Of a stretch of DNA of 64,000 nucleotides, positions 1 through 19,439 are shown in pieces (position 1 is the first letter of the stretch; each line of letters opens with the position of its first letter). The position numbers and the translations under genes were made by a program. The DNA comes from Anoplopoma fimbria. Its lineage: Eukaryota; Chordata; Actinopteri; Perciformes; Anoplopomatidae. The stretch covers positions 27,937,582 through 28,001,581 of the forward strand of contig NC_072467.1 in NCBI RefSeq assembly GCF_027596085.1. The letters are read 5' to 3'. The notes below the pieces were generated by a model. That model was not told where the DNA came from. It saw only the letters and a program-made list of their open reading frames with translations, and did not search any database.

Positions 1-527
1 CCACAGAGGTGGTAGAAGTACTTCAACAGAGGAGGAATACAAACCCTGCATTAGAAACTTTACTCCAGTAAAAGTACAAAAGTATTAGCATCAAAATAAA
101 CTTGAAATACCAATATTCAAATATTGGTATTTCAATATAATACCAATGTGTTATCCTGCAGAATATCCTATATTATTTTATCGTTTTATAATTATTGATC
201 TGAAGATGAAAGCATTATGTTATGTTCATTCAGTTCATTTAATTGCTTTATATACTATTGGGTAAAATATATTTTAACTTACCTTACTAGTTGTTTTGTA
301 TTTCTATCAGTAATTTAAATCTGCAAAGTTTTCAAATACATGTTGTGGACTAGAAGTATAAAGTGGCATGGAAAGGAAAGAAAGTAATAAAGTACAAATA
401 CCTCAAAACTGGACTCAAGAGGCCAGTGTGTAGCATCTTTGGGGATTTATTGCCAGAAATGTAATATATCTATTTTTCCATTAGTGTATAATCACCTGAA
501 ACTAGAAGAACCTCATACAACTACCCT

Positions 528-528
<1 letters not shown>

Positions 529-594
<66 letters not shown>
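529..594. repeat. (AAT)n microsatellite
   Basis: About 21 uninterrupted trinucleotide units. Confidence 0.95.
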
Positions 595-595
<1 letters not shown>

Positions 596-1525
596 CTCTA
601 TTATAAAGTGCTTTACATGCTTGAACCAAGATTAAAACCTCTGAATACTTTGATCAAATGACAGCAGGCAAACAAAACAATAAAGACGTTGTGCTAAAAT
701 GAATAAAAAAGCTTTTTTGAATAGAAAAAATATGTAAACGATTCTGCAAACATCAGACCTTCAGGCAGTTCCAGAGTGTTTTTCATCATCACACAGAGAC
801 TAAATACTTTAAATGTGTCTGGAAAACAAGTTTCCTCAACTGGAAGAAAAGCTGTTCAGAAGATCACAGAATGAAGTGAGTGTTTTTTATTCATGATATA
901 ACACCTGTAGGTTTACATTAATATCATGTCGGGCTCCATCTTTGTGGGTGTAAAACCAATCAAACTATCAGTCACATTAACTGAACACCAGGCAGGAAAT
1001 GGAAAGTAAAAGAGTCAATAACAACCAGGAAAATAATGTCTGAAAACATAAAGGTAATGAGGAAGAAGAATAAAAGTAAAGGAATGATGAAATAAATAAA
1101 TAAAGAAGAAATGAAAGAAAAGAGGTGAAAGACAAGAAGAAAGATGGAAAAAAGAAAAAGTAAATATGGGAAGAAACAACAAAAGGACTAATAAATAAAG
1201 ACAAAGAGAGGCATGATGGGAAAAGAGAAGAAGAGAAGGTAAACGAGAGAAAGTGTCTGTTATCTGTCTGTTGTTGTGGTTTAATCCCCCAAAAACACAA
1301 CAACAGACAAATAATAAAGACATAAACTAGTAAAACATTTATTTACCTGACTGTAACGGTGAGACTTTTATTTCCTTTCATTAATAAATCTCATTTCTTC
1401 TCTTTTTGTTCAGTCGGCTGTTTTTTAATCAGAAGTTTTATTTTTCTGTTCTGCTGAACGTCAGTCGTCCATCTTCAACTCTGAAAGTGTGAGACGACTT
1501 CAACCTGAAGGAACCACACCTGCAG

Positions 1526-1526
<1 letters not shown>

Positions 1527-1602
<76 letters not shown>
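1527..1602. repeat. (CA)n microsatellite
   Basis: CA dinucleotide array with two short CTCA interruptions near 1558-1566. Confidence 0.95.
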
Positions 1603-1605
<3 letters not shown>

Positions 1606-1845
1606 GTAGTCAGTAGTTCAAACAGAGGTGGAGTCTTTGCTGCTAAAATACCAGTTATTCAAATATGTGTCATGAAGTTTCAGTGAATCCAGCAAAGAGA
1701 ATAAAGTTCCTCGTTTAATTAAACACAGAAACTTCTTCATTTAAATAAAATATTAAACTGCTGGATTAATTCATTAAATATTGTTTTACTTTTTTTTACC
1801 ATTTAATCCACTTATGTTTGTTTATGAAAAATGTTTTATGTTCAC

Positions 1846-2042
1846 TACATATACAAACACATTTATAAACACACACATATATATATACACATATATATAC
1901 ATATATAAACACATAATTATACATACTTATATATGTATACACACACATATACTGTATATATATACATATATAAACACATAAACATACACACATATACATA
2001 TATATATAAACATAAATATATATATACACACATATATATATA

Positions 2043-2073
<31 letters not shown>

Positions 2074-2166
2074 TTGTATATATACACACACACACATATA
2101 TACGCATATAGACACATTGTATATATATATATGTATATATACATATATATACACACAGTATATACA
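1846..2166. repeat. Compound TA/CA low-complexity array
   Basis: About 320 bp of alternating purine-pyrimidine sequence made of ACACATATAT-type words. The long apparent Tyr/Cys/Ile-rich reading frames here come from the repeat. Confidence 0.9.
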
Positions 2167-3291
2167 CATTATTATATCTCTCAAACGTTATGTAAATCCC
2201 TCATTGTGGACGTCAGTAAAATAAACATTACACACTGTAGTTTTTTTTACTGATATTGCATTTTATTGGTTTAAATGATGAAATAAACAAAAGCCAGCCA
2301 GAGCCAATCACAGAGAAGCAACCAGAGCAGGAAACGACAGAAGAACTCTTCTCATGAAGTGAACTCAGATTTACCTTTAAAGGTTAAAAACACTGAAGTT
2401 CTGCATAAATCAGTGACATCACAGCAGGTGAGAGTTTAACTGTTATTCTGAATGTTCACCAGCTTCCTGTCTTCTTCTTCTCTGCTTTGCTTTTTTTTGT
2501 GCGTTGCTGCAGATCTTTGTGTAGATCTGCATTAGACAGCAAACAGGATCCAACACAGGACTAAAGCTCTACAGGGAACCTTTAAGACATCTGATAAATG
2601 ATTAGACTCTTCATCCTTATTTTATTACTTTATTCTCCATAATTGTTACCCTGATTCCATTTGTTGTCCAAAGAAAAACGTAATCTCTGATTTCAATCTT
2701 TAAATCAAACGACACTCACTAGCTTCTTCCCGGAGCTTTCAACCACATCTTAGTGAAATGCTGAAATGTAATGAAGTGTTTAAAGGCTCTGGAGTAAAAA
2801 AGCTAGTAAGTATAATTAATTATAATTTTTTGTTGTTTGTCTGCAACTTTTCAATAAAACTTTTTCAGGGGAACAAATTGTTATTTTTAAAAATATTTAA
2901 ATAACTTAATTAAGTCCCAAATATCTCAAAAACTTCTTCTGCATTTCTAATTTTCATATTTAATATATTAATAATCCAGCATGTAAACACCTGCTGTGAT
3001 CCAGCTGATTGAAGCTCAACATGATTCAACTTTTCAGAGTCGATTTCAACGTTTACAGTTTCCTGCTGTGATCACACGTCATATTTGTTGTGTTAAATTC
3101 TGTAAAAAACAGAAATAAAAAACAAAAAAACACTCCTGTCTTCCTTTATGATAGAATTTGCGGCGCCCAAGAAAAACAATAATATTTATATCCCTATGTC
3201 CCGTAGATGAGTGAATATTAAGCTCTTTAAACTATGTGTTTGGGAATCGAAAGGACTGATCTGCAGTCAGTGTTCAACCCTCCGTTATGGT

Positions 3292-3297
3292 TTTATT
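3292..3297 (-). terminator. dld: Candidate dld poly(A) signal
   Basis: AATAAA on the minus strand about 115 nt past the dld stop codon. It is the nearest canonical hexamer; use is inferred. Confidence 0.5.
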
Positions 3298-3411
3298 GAG
3301 AACATTTAAATAACATCAGAACTAAACGTGGTACAGTTTTGGATGAACACAGAGGATCCGCTGGGTTTCTCTCTCGTTATGTACACTGAAGGTGAGACGG
3401 CAGCCGGACGA

Positions 3412-12026
<8,615 letters not shown>

Positions 12027-12140
12027 GTCGTCGGTGGGTCCGGTTCAGTAACCTACAGCGGGGCCGAGCAGCCAAGGACTCCCCGCATTGCGCATGCGCA
12101 GTGCCGGTTCACGACGCGTCGCCTCCCTATGACGTCACTG
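12027..12140 (-). promoter_or_regulatory. dld: dld promoter region with NRF-1 palindrome and CRE
   Basis: GC-rich sequence directly upstream of the dld start codon. TGCGCATGCGCA at 12089-12100 is a perfect palindromic NRF-1 site, 63 bp before the ATG, and TGACGTCA at 12130-12137 is a perfect CRE/ATF site. NRF-1 is an established activator of nuclear genes for mitochondrial proteins, which fits dld. No TATA box is obvious. Binding is inferred. Confidence 0.65.
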
Positions 12141-12239
12141 ACGGTGAGATCTGGATGAAAACACCCTTCAGTGTGTTTCTACATATTATTGTGTATAATA
12201 TTGTATATAATACAAAGTATTCAGACCCCTTACTTCAGT

Positions 12240-13085
12240 AAAAGTACTAATATATATATATATATATTTTTTTAAAGTACTGATATATATTTTTTAAAAG
12301 TACTAAGATTTTTTTTTTAAAAGTACTAAGATTTTTTTTAAAGTACTGATATATATTTTTTAAAAGTACTAAGATTTTTTTTTAGAGGACTGATATATAT
12401 TTTTTAAAAGTACTAAGATTTTTTTTAAGTACTAATACATTTTTTTTTTTAAGTACTAAGATTTTTTTTTAAAGTACTAAGATTTTTCTTTTTTAAAGTA
12501 CCAAGATATTTTTTTAAAAGTACTAATATTTTTTTTAAAAGTAATATTTTTTTTAAGTACTAAGATTTTTTTTTAAAAGTACTATTTTTTTTAAGTACTA
12601 ATATTTTTTTTTTAAAGTACTAAGATTTTTTTTAAAGTACTGATATATATTTTTTAAAAGTACTAATATTGTTTTCTAGAGGACTAAGATTTTTTTTTAA
12701 AGTACCAATATATTTTTCTAAAGTACTAATTTTTCTTTTAAGTACTAATATATATATCTTTAAGTACCAAGATTTTTTTTTAAAAGTACTAATATTTATT
12801 TTTAAAAGTACTATTTTATTTAAGTACTTTTTTTTTTAAAGTACTAAGATTTTTTTTTAAAAGTACTAAGATTTTTTTTTTTTTTGTACTAAGATACTAA
12901 GATTTTTTTTTTAAAGTACTGATATATATTTTTTTAAATTACTAAGATTTATTTTTAGAGGACTAAGATATTTTTTTTTAAAGTACCAAGATATTTTTTT
13001 AAAAGTACTATGATTTTTTTTAAAAGTACTAAGATTTTTTTTAAAGTACTAATATATATATATTTTTTAAGTATTTTTTTCTACA
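12240..13085. repeat. AT-rich minisatellite of 'AAGTACTAAGATTTTTTTTT' units
   Basis: About 840 bp of irregular 18-24 bp units combining a T-run, AAAGTACT and AAGAT or ATATAT. It starts from 'cttcagtaaaagtactaat', a terminus-like word of the dispersed 'agtaaaagtac' repeat, suggesting it expanded from such a copy. It lies just upstream of the dld promoter and downstream of TRIM copy 1. Confidence 0.9.
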
Positions 13086-13470
13086 TTGTAGATTAATATT
13101 GATAATAGATATGTTCTGAATTTCAAATTTTTGCGCCTTTAAAATCGAGAGATTGGAAATGTATGTAGGTTTTGTGATTTGGTTTTCACTTTTGCATCCA
13201 CAATTAACAAATGTGTAATTTGTAGTATCAATTAAACCCTTTTTACCTTTAGAATTATTCCATTGTATGATTTTGTCAATAAAAATGTAATAAACTCATA
13301 TTTGTCTTTGTCAGAGGTCAGGAGGTCATGACAACTTAATGCAAGTACAGTAGGGTTTAATGTTGGTGATTTGCATATTCTGTGTTTGACTAATGTATTT
13401 TTAAATGACTCTTCTTTGGGCTTCTTTTTTGTTATGTCTACCTGTTTTGAATGTGGATTATTCATTATGA

Positions 13471-13754
13471 AAGCCAAAATAAGACACAGTTACAAACAGA
13501 CAACATAGCATTAACTGTCCATCTACAATCCCGTAAACACTCCAATGTTCCTCTCACTGTTTATCCTGTTATCTGACTTTACTGCTGCTTTACAAACTGT
13601 GTCCCATCTTTTCCTTTTGTTTGACAAATTTATTACTGATCATTACAAGAGAATAGTAAAAAAAAAAAAACTTTTGTTAGCTGGACAAATAGGCTTCTCT
13701 GTTATTTTGAGGTTTGAAAAGTTAAATTAAATAGAAAAGCTCTGGAAATTAAAA
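13471..13754. repeat. Duplication flank, unit 1 (3' of TRIM copy 1)
   Basis: Near identical to 17113-17375 (shared 'aagccaaaataa', 'ttactgatcattaca', 'aaacttttgttagctggac'). The two blocks are the downstream flanks of the two TRIM copies and mark the edges of a segmental tandem duplication. Unit 1 carries about 25 extra bases near 13575-13620. Confidence 0.85.
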
Positions 13755-14026
13755 TTCTGTGGCAAACCACTGAACCTACCTAGCAGAGAAAAGCTAACCA
13801 CGTGTTTGGCTGACATCTTTTGCCTTTAAAATTTAAAGCATTCAATTAAATAAATTGTCAAACACAGGTGAATTGTTTTCCTTTGCAAATTTAAGCCTGG
13901 GGCTGAAAATAAGAAAACAAAAAGGCATTGATAAGAATCTGGTGGGACAGCACATGTATACACCGTTCATCAGAAATACATTTATTATACCCCATGAAAG
14001 TGAATCTAGAAAATATAATGGTTCTT

Positions 14027-15538
14027 CTACTCAGAGGGATTTACAGGAGGGATGATCAGAGGGACAGTTTTGTAATTATCATCATCATCATAATTATCAT
14101 CAAAATTAAGACTAAAGAATGGGTAGAGTTTCTCAGTGAAGGAGCAGCCAGTAAAGGAGTAGATGAGATCTGCAGCATCAACGTCATAAAAGGAGACCAG
14201 ACCCTCCTCATAATCCACCAACACCCCCACCTTCTCAGGCTGAGACTTCAGAGAGAGACTGATATCAGGGTCAGCAAGAGCTTTGTACTCGTTTTTATTC
14301 CTCAAACATATCGTCCAATGTCCGTTCTGAGGGCTCATTGTGTTTGTTCCCTTCCTGTTGATCGACTCTCTGACCACTCCTAAAGTCCAGATATTATTCC
14401 CTTTAACCTGAACCTCATAGTAGAATCTTCCTGAAGACAAACTCTGCTTTGCTAAGACATTAAATGATCTATCAAATCTCTTTTGGTTGTCTGGGTAATG
14501 TTTCCAATTGTAACCCTTATATACTTGTTTTCCATCATCAGACAGGATGAGATCGGGATGAGCTGTATCAGGATCAAGTGTCACATCCACTGCAGACTGC
14601 TGGACTCTCTTCAGCTCGGCAAAAAGCAGATAAGTTATCTCTTCATGAAGCGTCTCCTCCAGCTTGGTTGCAGCTTCCCTCACAGTCCCCTCATATGAAG
14701 GTGGACTGACTCTGACTCCTGTCCAGTCCTTGGTGGGTGGAGCAGCTTTAAGGGTCCTGAAGCTCTGTAGAAGGTGGAGGTGGTCTTCAGAGCGTGAGAG
14801 CGTCTCCACCTCAGTGCTTCTCTTCTTCAGCTCACAGATTTCCTGTTCCAGCTCTTTGATGAAGCCTTCAGCCTGTTTCTCTGTCTTTCTCTGCTTCTCT
14901 TTGATCGTGTGGATGAGCTCGGCCTGGCTTCTCTCAACAGACTCCTTCAGAGCGGTGAAGACCTGAACACCATCTGCTATCTCTCTGTCTGCATCTTCCT
15001 CACTGAGCTCCACTGAGTGTTTGATCTCCTGAATCTTTATTTGTCTCTTCTGGAGCATCAACTGGATTTCAGTCCTTGTCTTCTCCAGCTCAGCCTTTGT
15101 TCCTTCATAATCATCTTTCAGTAGAAAAACAACATGTGTTTTGTGGTCTAAAACTATCCAGAGCATGACGACACACATCAGACCCAACAGGTAGAACATC
15201 CAGGCCTTCAGTTTGGTTCCAGTGCAGACGTCCCAGGGAACTTCTCCTGGTTTGGCAGCTTGTTGCTCTGAGCTGCTGCTGCTGGATTTCTGTTGAGCTG
15301 ACTGTCTGAACTGAGCAGCCATCTCAGAGATGAAAGTATTGACCCGCAGCTCAGGTCTTGTGTTGAAACCCTCTTTACAGTTGGGACATTGATAAGGAAC
15401 ATCGATATCCCAGTGTTCAGTGATGCAGTTCTTACAGAAGTTGTGTCCACATGGTGTGCTGACTGGATCAGTGAACACATCCAGACAGATGGAGCACAGA
15501 AACTGATCTTCAGTCAGCAGACAGCTGGCAGCAGACAT
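14027..15538 (-). CDS. TRIM-family E3 ligase, copy 1: RING, hydrophobic segment, coiled coil, PRY-SPRY
   Basis: One coding exon of 503 aa. Seen: RING at residues 15-54 (C15, C18, C30, H32, C35, C38, C51, C54), a Ser-rich linker, W113-L130 as 18 uncharged, mostly hydrophobic residues where copy 2 has two zinc-binding B-boxes, coiled coil at about 140-265, then PRY-SPRY with LDPDTA, YYEVQVKG and VDYEEG motifs and a short Asp-rich end. Relative to copy 2 about 49 residues are missing in frame and remaining Cys ligands are changed (CDVC to WDVC, MCVCMLC to MCVVMLW). The start ATG at 15538 is shared with copy 2 and follows a conserved acceptor (GTCCTCAG). The family acts in ubiquitin ligation and innate immunity. 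Minus-strand AATAAA at 13981-13986 is a likely poly(A) signal. Substrate unknown; could be a pseudogene without a stop. Confidence 0.85.
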   Translation of the reverse strand: MSAASCLLTEDQFLCSICLDVFTDPVSTPCGHNFCKNCITEHWDIDVPYQCPNCKEGFNTRPELRVNTFISEMAAQFRQSAQQKSSSSSSEQQAAKPGEVPWDVCTGTKLKAWMFYLLGLMCVVMLWIVLDHKTHVVFLLKDDYEGTKAELEKTRTEIQLMLQKRQIKIQEIKHSVELSEEDADREIADGVQVFTALKESVERSQAELIHTIKEKQRKTEKQAEGFIKELEQEICELKKRSTEVETLSRSEDHLHLLQSFRTLKAAPPTKDWTGVRVSPPSYEGTVREAATKLEETLHEEITYLLFAELKRVQQSAVDVTLDPDTAHPDLILSDDGKQVYKGYNWKHYPDNQKRFDRSFNVLAKQSLSSGRFYYEVQVKGNNIWTLGVVRESINRKGTNTMSPQNGHWTICLRNKNEYKALADPDISLSLKSQPEKVGVLVDYEEGLVSFYDVDAADLIYSFTGCSFTEKLYPFFSLNFDDNYDDDDNYKTVPLIIPPVNPSE

Positions 15539-16395
15539 GTCTACACTCTGAGGACAAAAGTGTGACAAAAACAAAACTATAATGACAAACATTTTAATAA
15601 TCTGTTTCAACAAATCAAAAATCGAACTATGATCAGTGGAATCGAAGGCAAATCATCAATAATGCTGCTGGGATATTGCACCAAAGAAAGATTCTCTATT
15701 CAAAGTGCAGTGCAGCTCATTGCCAGTTTCCTATTGACACAGTTGTCATTTTCATGCCCAGCGCCTACGTTGTGTAAGTTCTTGAGCTCTTTTGTGCACC
15801 CATTGGCCTTAAAATTAGACGTGAGGAAAGGGATTGGGAGACGGCGGAGGCAGAGGGTCCACCGCCAATGACCACAAATCTGTCGCTTCCCAATATCACG
15901 GCTACATTAACTCAGCACACTCCGTCAATGGACAGCGGCATAAAGCTGACAGGATGCCCTCCTTATCGATAAACACAATATAAAATACAAGACAATTCTA
16001 AGGCTGTGCCAAAGCTTCATTTATAATGTTGACATTCAGATTCTAAATCAACAACAGAATACTGCGGAGACCTGCTGTTTTACAGGTCTAGTCGTTGTGT
16101 TTTAACACATTGTTTCTGCACAGTTGCAGAGTAAGCATTGTTCTAATCCATAATAATCTAATCTTTTTAAATCAAGAAAATGCGCTCTTTTATTTCCTTA
16201 TGATTTAAATTGTGTGTTCTTATGCAAAAAAACAAAAAGGATAACATTCAGAACTTTTTCACTGTCTTTTGGACGGTAGTACATAAATAAATAGTCTGGA
16301 GCCCTGTAGACCAGCTGCTAAAACTAAATGAAACAACAGGTGAAACCACCGTATGAGAGCAGTGTGGAGCTGCAGCCGTGAGATAACCAGTGGGG

Positions 16396-16482
16396 CACGC
16401 TCACATGCACTAACATGCACGCTCACATGCACTAAAAGGCACGCTCACATGCACTAACATGCACTGCTCACATGCACTAGTG
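16396..16482. repeat. Short tandem repeat 'CTCACATGCACTAA'
   Basis: Four to five imperfect units of about 18 bp (GCACGCTCACATGCACTAA) in the 5' intron of TRIM copy 1. Confidence 0.85.
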
Positions 16483-16828
16483 GCAAACCAAATATGTCAA
16501 CAAAGACGGGAAATGCCTGAATAACAACACAAAGAGAGACTTTGATCTCTGCTCAGGTGGGCATTACTCATCTGTATCTTTATATGGATGATAGATGTTT
16601 GCTGCTATTATAATGTTCAGAATGTTAAGTACAACTTCTTTGAAGTTCAAGGCTATATTCTATTATTATAGACATATCATTTCTGTATACTGGACAAAAC
16701 AGAGGGAATCTCAGCTATGCTCGTTAGCTTGTCAGCTTAGTCTCTGGTGCTTTTCTCTTTGTTATGGATTCTGGGTTTAACTAACTGTTGACCAAACATT
16801 AAGTGTCTCTGGAGAACAGAGTACTCAC

Positions 16829-16915
16829 CAGAGATTCTGCTGTGTTGTTGAGAGAAACCTGCTGGTTCAGTAGAATGTTTCTTCAGGGAGAAACAGAGAG
16901 ACTTGTCTCTGCAGC
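16829..16915 (-). other. Non-coding first exon of TRIM copy 1 (approximate 5' end)
   Basis: Exon end CTCTG followed by donor GTGAGTAC (minus strand, exon boundary 16829) matches copy 2's exon at 22743. The 5' limit is a guess. Confidence 0.5.
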
Positions 16916-16931
16916 TCTGCTGTCATCAGAC

Positions 16932-16950
16932 AAACTTTCACTTTAATTTC
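16932..16950 (-). promoter_or_regulatory. Degenerate interferon-response-like element, TRIM copy 1
   Basis: Minus strand GAAATTAAAGTGAAAGTTT. Compared with copy 2 one base change destroys one of the three GAAA words (TGAAAG to TTAAAG). GAAANNGAAA is the core of IRF/ISRE sites. Confidence 0.5.
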
Positions 16951-17112
16951 AGGAAAAGTGACTCCCTCCTCTTTCAGAGTTGCTCCTCCTCTCAGTGTAG
17001 CTCTGTGGATGAGGTTTAACTGTCTCTTTAGGTAATACCTTGACATAGTTTGGGAACAAGATGAGTTTTTACTTTTTGTTTATTCTTCTTTTCCTACTGT
17101 GGAAGTATATAG

Positions 17113-17375
17113 AAGCCAAAATAATACACAGTTACAAACAGACAACATAACATTAACTGTCCATCTACAACCCTATAAACACTCCAATGTTCCTCTCACT
17201 GTTTATCCTGTAATCTGGCTTTACTGCTGCTTTTGCTTTTACTTGACAAATTTATTACTGATCATTACAGGAGAATAGTAAAAAAAAAAACTTTTGTTAG
17301 CTGGACAAATAGGCTTCTCTGTTATTTTGAGGTTTGAGAAGTTAAATTAAATAGAAAAGCTCTGTAAGTTAAAAT
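17113..17375. repeat. Duplication flank, unit 2 (3' of TRIM copy 2)
   Basis: Partner of 13471-13754. It sits directly upstream of the TRIM copy 1 promoter, as expected for a head-to-tail tandem duplication. Confidence 0.85.
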
Positions 17376-19435
17376 AGCATAACTTAGAATAATATGATTC
17401 ATAATTAACTCTTTTATTTCCATGCATTATTTTGAAAATCTTCAAGCGTAGTCATTTAAAAGAGTGGTAAAGAGTTTATTATTGTCAGTATCGATCGACT
17501 GGTGAAGCAGTTATTTGCAGTTTGCAGCACCAGAGCGGCCGGTATGAACTTATTGGAGTGTTTGTGAATCTGGACTTGTATTCTATATTTTGTTCTTTGT
17601 ATGTCTGCCTTGTTAAACGCTTTACTGCTCTCTTTGATACGTGTTTTATAAATAACCCTTACTAATATTATTCTCCACCAATCAAGATATGATTTTAGAT
17701 TCAACCTTAATGCACAACATGAGACGAAGAGCCAACAATCTAGTGTTAAATATTACAACTACAAAGAACATTTGAATTCTCTACAAAACGTGGTGTTTGC
17801 TGTCAAAGCTTTAAGCCAATCGGCTCCTGGATCAGGCGACAGCCAGGCGTTACCCATCATGCCGTGCATCTGGTGAGGTTATCGTTGACCACGTGTTCAT
17901 GATGTCAGAGCAAGTCGCGATCTAGTCGGACACAAATCTAACCGGCAAGCATTGTGCGGCAATCGGCGGTTATTGATTCTGCACAAGACTGGTGTATTAA
18001 TGAACCTAATGTGTTTGAGTCCGGTAAGCCAGAGAACGGACCAATCCAAAGCTTAGATGAAAGAGCCAACTGTTGGCCAACTGTTGGCTCTAAACAACAT
18101 TTTCAGCTTCTCAAGAGGTTAGCATAGCTGCAATTGTATCAGAACTATGGAGTATTTCTTTGTTGAAAGACAGAGTAAAGAATGACACTGAAGGCTTTTT
18201 CTTGAATGAAAATACTTTTTCGCTCTTGCCCCGACTGGCTTCTGTGAAAGATTGATTGACAGACAGTTTATCCAATCACCTGCCACATATTTTATTGTAA
18301 GTGCCTGTCTTTTTCCAAACAGTTGCCGCTGACGGCTTCTCAGATGGTTTTGTGCAACAAACCATGTGCGGGTCAGGTGACAAAAAACTACAAAGCTTGG
18401 ACCTTGCACTGATTTAAATTGAATTGTGCTTCTTCATTCATGTTTAATGTAAATAATATCTAGTTATTCATTTAGAGCATATCCTAATATAGCCACAGGC
18501 TGCAGTTTGTTAAGAACTCCTCTAGAGGGCGAACTCGGATGTCCCTTATTCTCTACAAACTAGTAGTACTGGTTTAGTGTTCACACCAGATGCTCAAACT
18601 CAACCTTAAATAACACCACATAGTCTTACATTACCAACTATGTCATACAGTACCAGTCAAAAGTTTGGACACACCTTCTCATTCAACTACTTTGAAGAAT
18701 GTAAAATATAAAACATATTCTGGTTTGTTGAGCATTTGTTTGTTTACCACATAATTCCATATGTGTTCCTTCATAGTTTGGATGTCTTCAATATTAATCT
18801 ACAATGTAGAAAAAAATAAAAATAAAAATAAAGAAAAACCATTGAATGAGAAGGTGTGTCCAACCTTTTGACTGGTACTGTATGTGATGTGGTGTTGGAG
18901 CTCGTCAGCTCAAGATGTTTTCATTCACATGATTTGGTTTTCAACTATTATATTAATCAACAATCAAGTATCTTAGTCAGAGAACATGAATACTTTATTT
19001 TGTTTCTATTCATTAACAAAGAAAAGCAAATTACGTTTTTCTTATTCATAAAAACTGCTCTTTAGTAATTATTAAGTATGCAAACATTCTTAAACACAAT
19101 ATTCAGATATTAAAGTAATTTAATTTGCTAGCCAGACATTTAAGGAACGTGCAAAAACTTCTTATTTCTGAATACATCGTGTTTTCATTACTTAACACTC
19201 CTGACGGCACGTAATGCAGTTATTACAATACATTATACTACACTAATTATAGTAGTAAGTTTGGTAAAATCTGTGTAGTAGTAGTAAAGAGAAATGTGAC
19301 GTGAAAAAACTGGAAAACAAAGACATTGATCAGAATCTGAAAAAAACAACGATGTATAAACTGTACATCGTCAAAAAATCTACATGTACTCCAATAATAA
19401 ATGATAGTTAACCTTTCTGTAGAAAATCAAATGGT
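17376..19435. other. Intergenic DNA between the TRIM copies
   Basis: No exon supported. It contains a 233-bp Tc1/mariner-type MITE (18648-18880). The part from about 19300 resumes similarity to sequence 3' of copy 1 (13910-14030), so most of this stretch was inserted after, or lost from the other copy since, the duplication. Confidence 0.55.
18646..18882. mobile_element. Tc1/mariner-type MITE with TA target duplication
   Basis: Terminal inverted repeats of about 39 bp begin CAGTACCAGTCAAAAG at 18648 and close at 18880 with one mismatch in the arm (AGTTT versus AGGTT). Flanking TA at 18646-18647 and 18881-18882. There is no coding capacity, so it is non-autonomous. Confidence 0.9.
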
Positions 19436-19439
19436 TGTT

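Larger units (their letters stand above)
1..3290. other. Non-coding DNA downstream of dld
   Basis: No convincing exon on either strand. Positions 1 to about 415 are a diverged copy of a dispersed repeat recognisable by its 'agtaaaagtac' and 'gcaaagtaact'-type words. Simple repeats are (AAT)n at 529-594, (CA)n at 1527-1602 and a CA/TA low-complexity block at 1846-2166. From 2,200 to 3,250 nothing recognisable was seen. Confidence 0.6.

Noticed and set aside
977..1323. Ser/Phe/Leu-rich minus-strand open frames
   Set aside because: Low-complexity translation of an A/G-rich stretch; no motif, no splice context.
1796..2184. Tyr/Cys/Ile-rich open frames
   Set aside because: Produced entirely by the TA/CA simple repeat.
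15539..15613. Upstream in-frame start for TRIM copy 1 (MLKQIIKMFVIIVLFL...), which resembles a signal anchor
   Set aside because: A conserved acceptor (GTCCTCAG) lies between it and the shared ATG, and copy 2 has a 1-base length difference there, so the frame is not conserved. It is intron.
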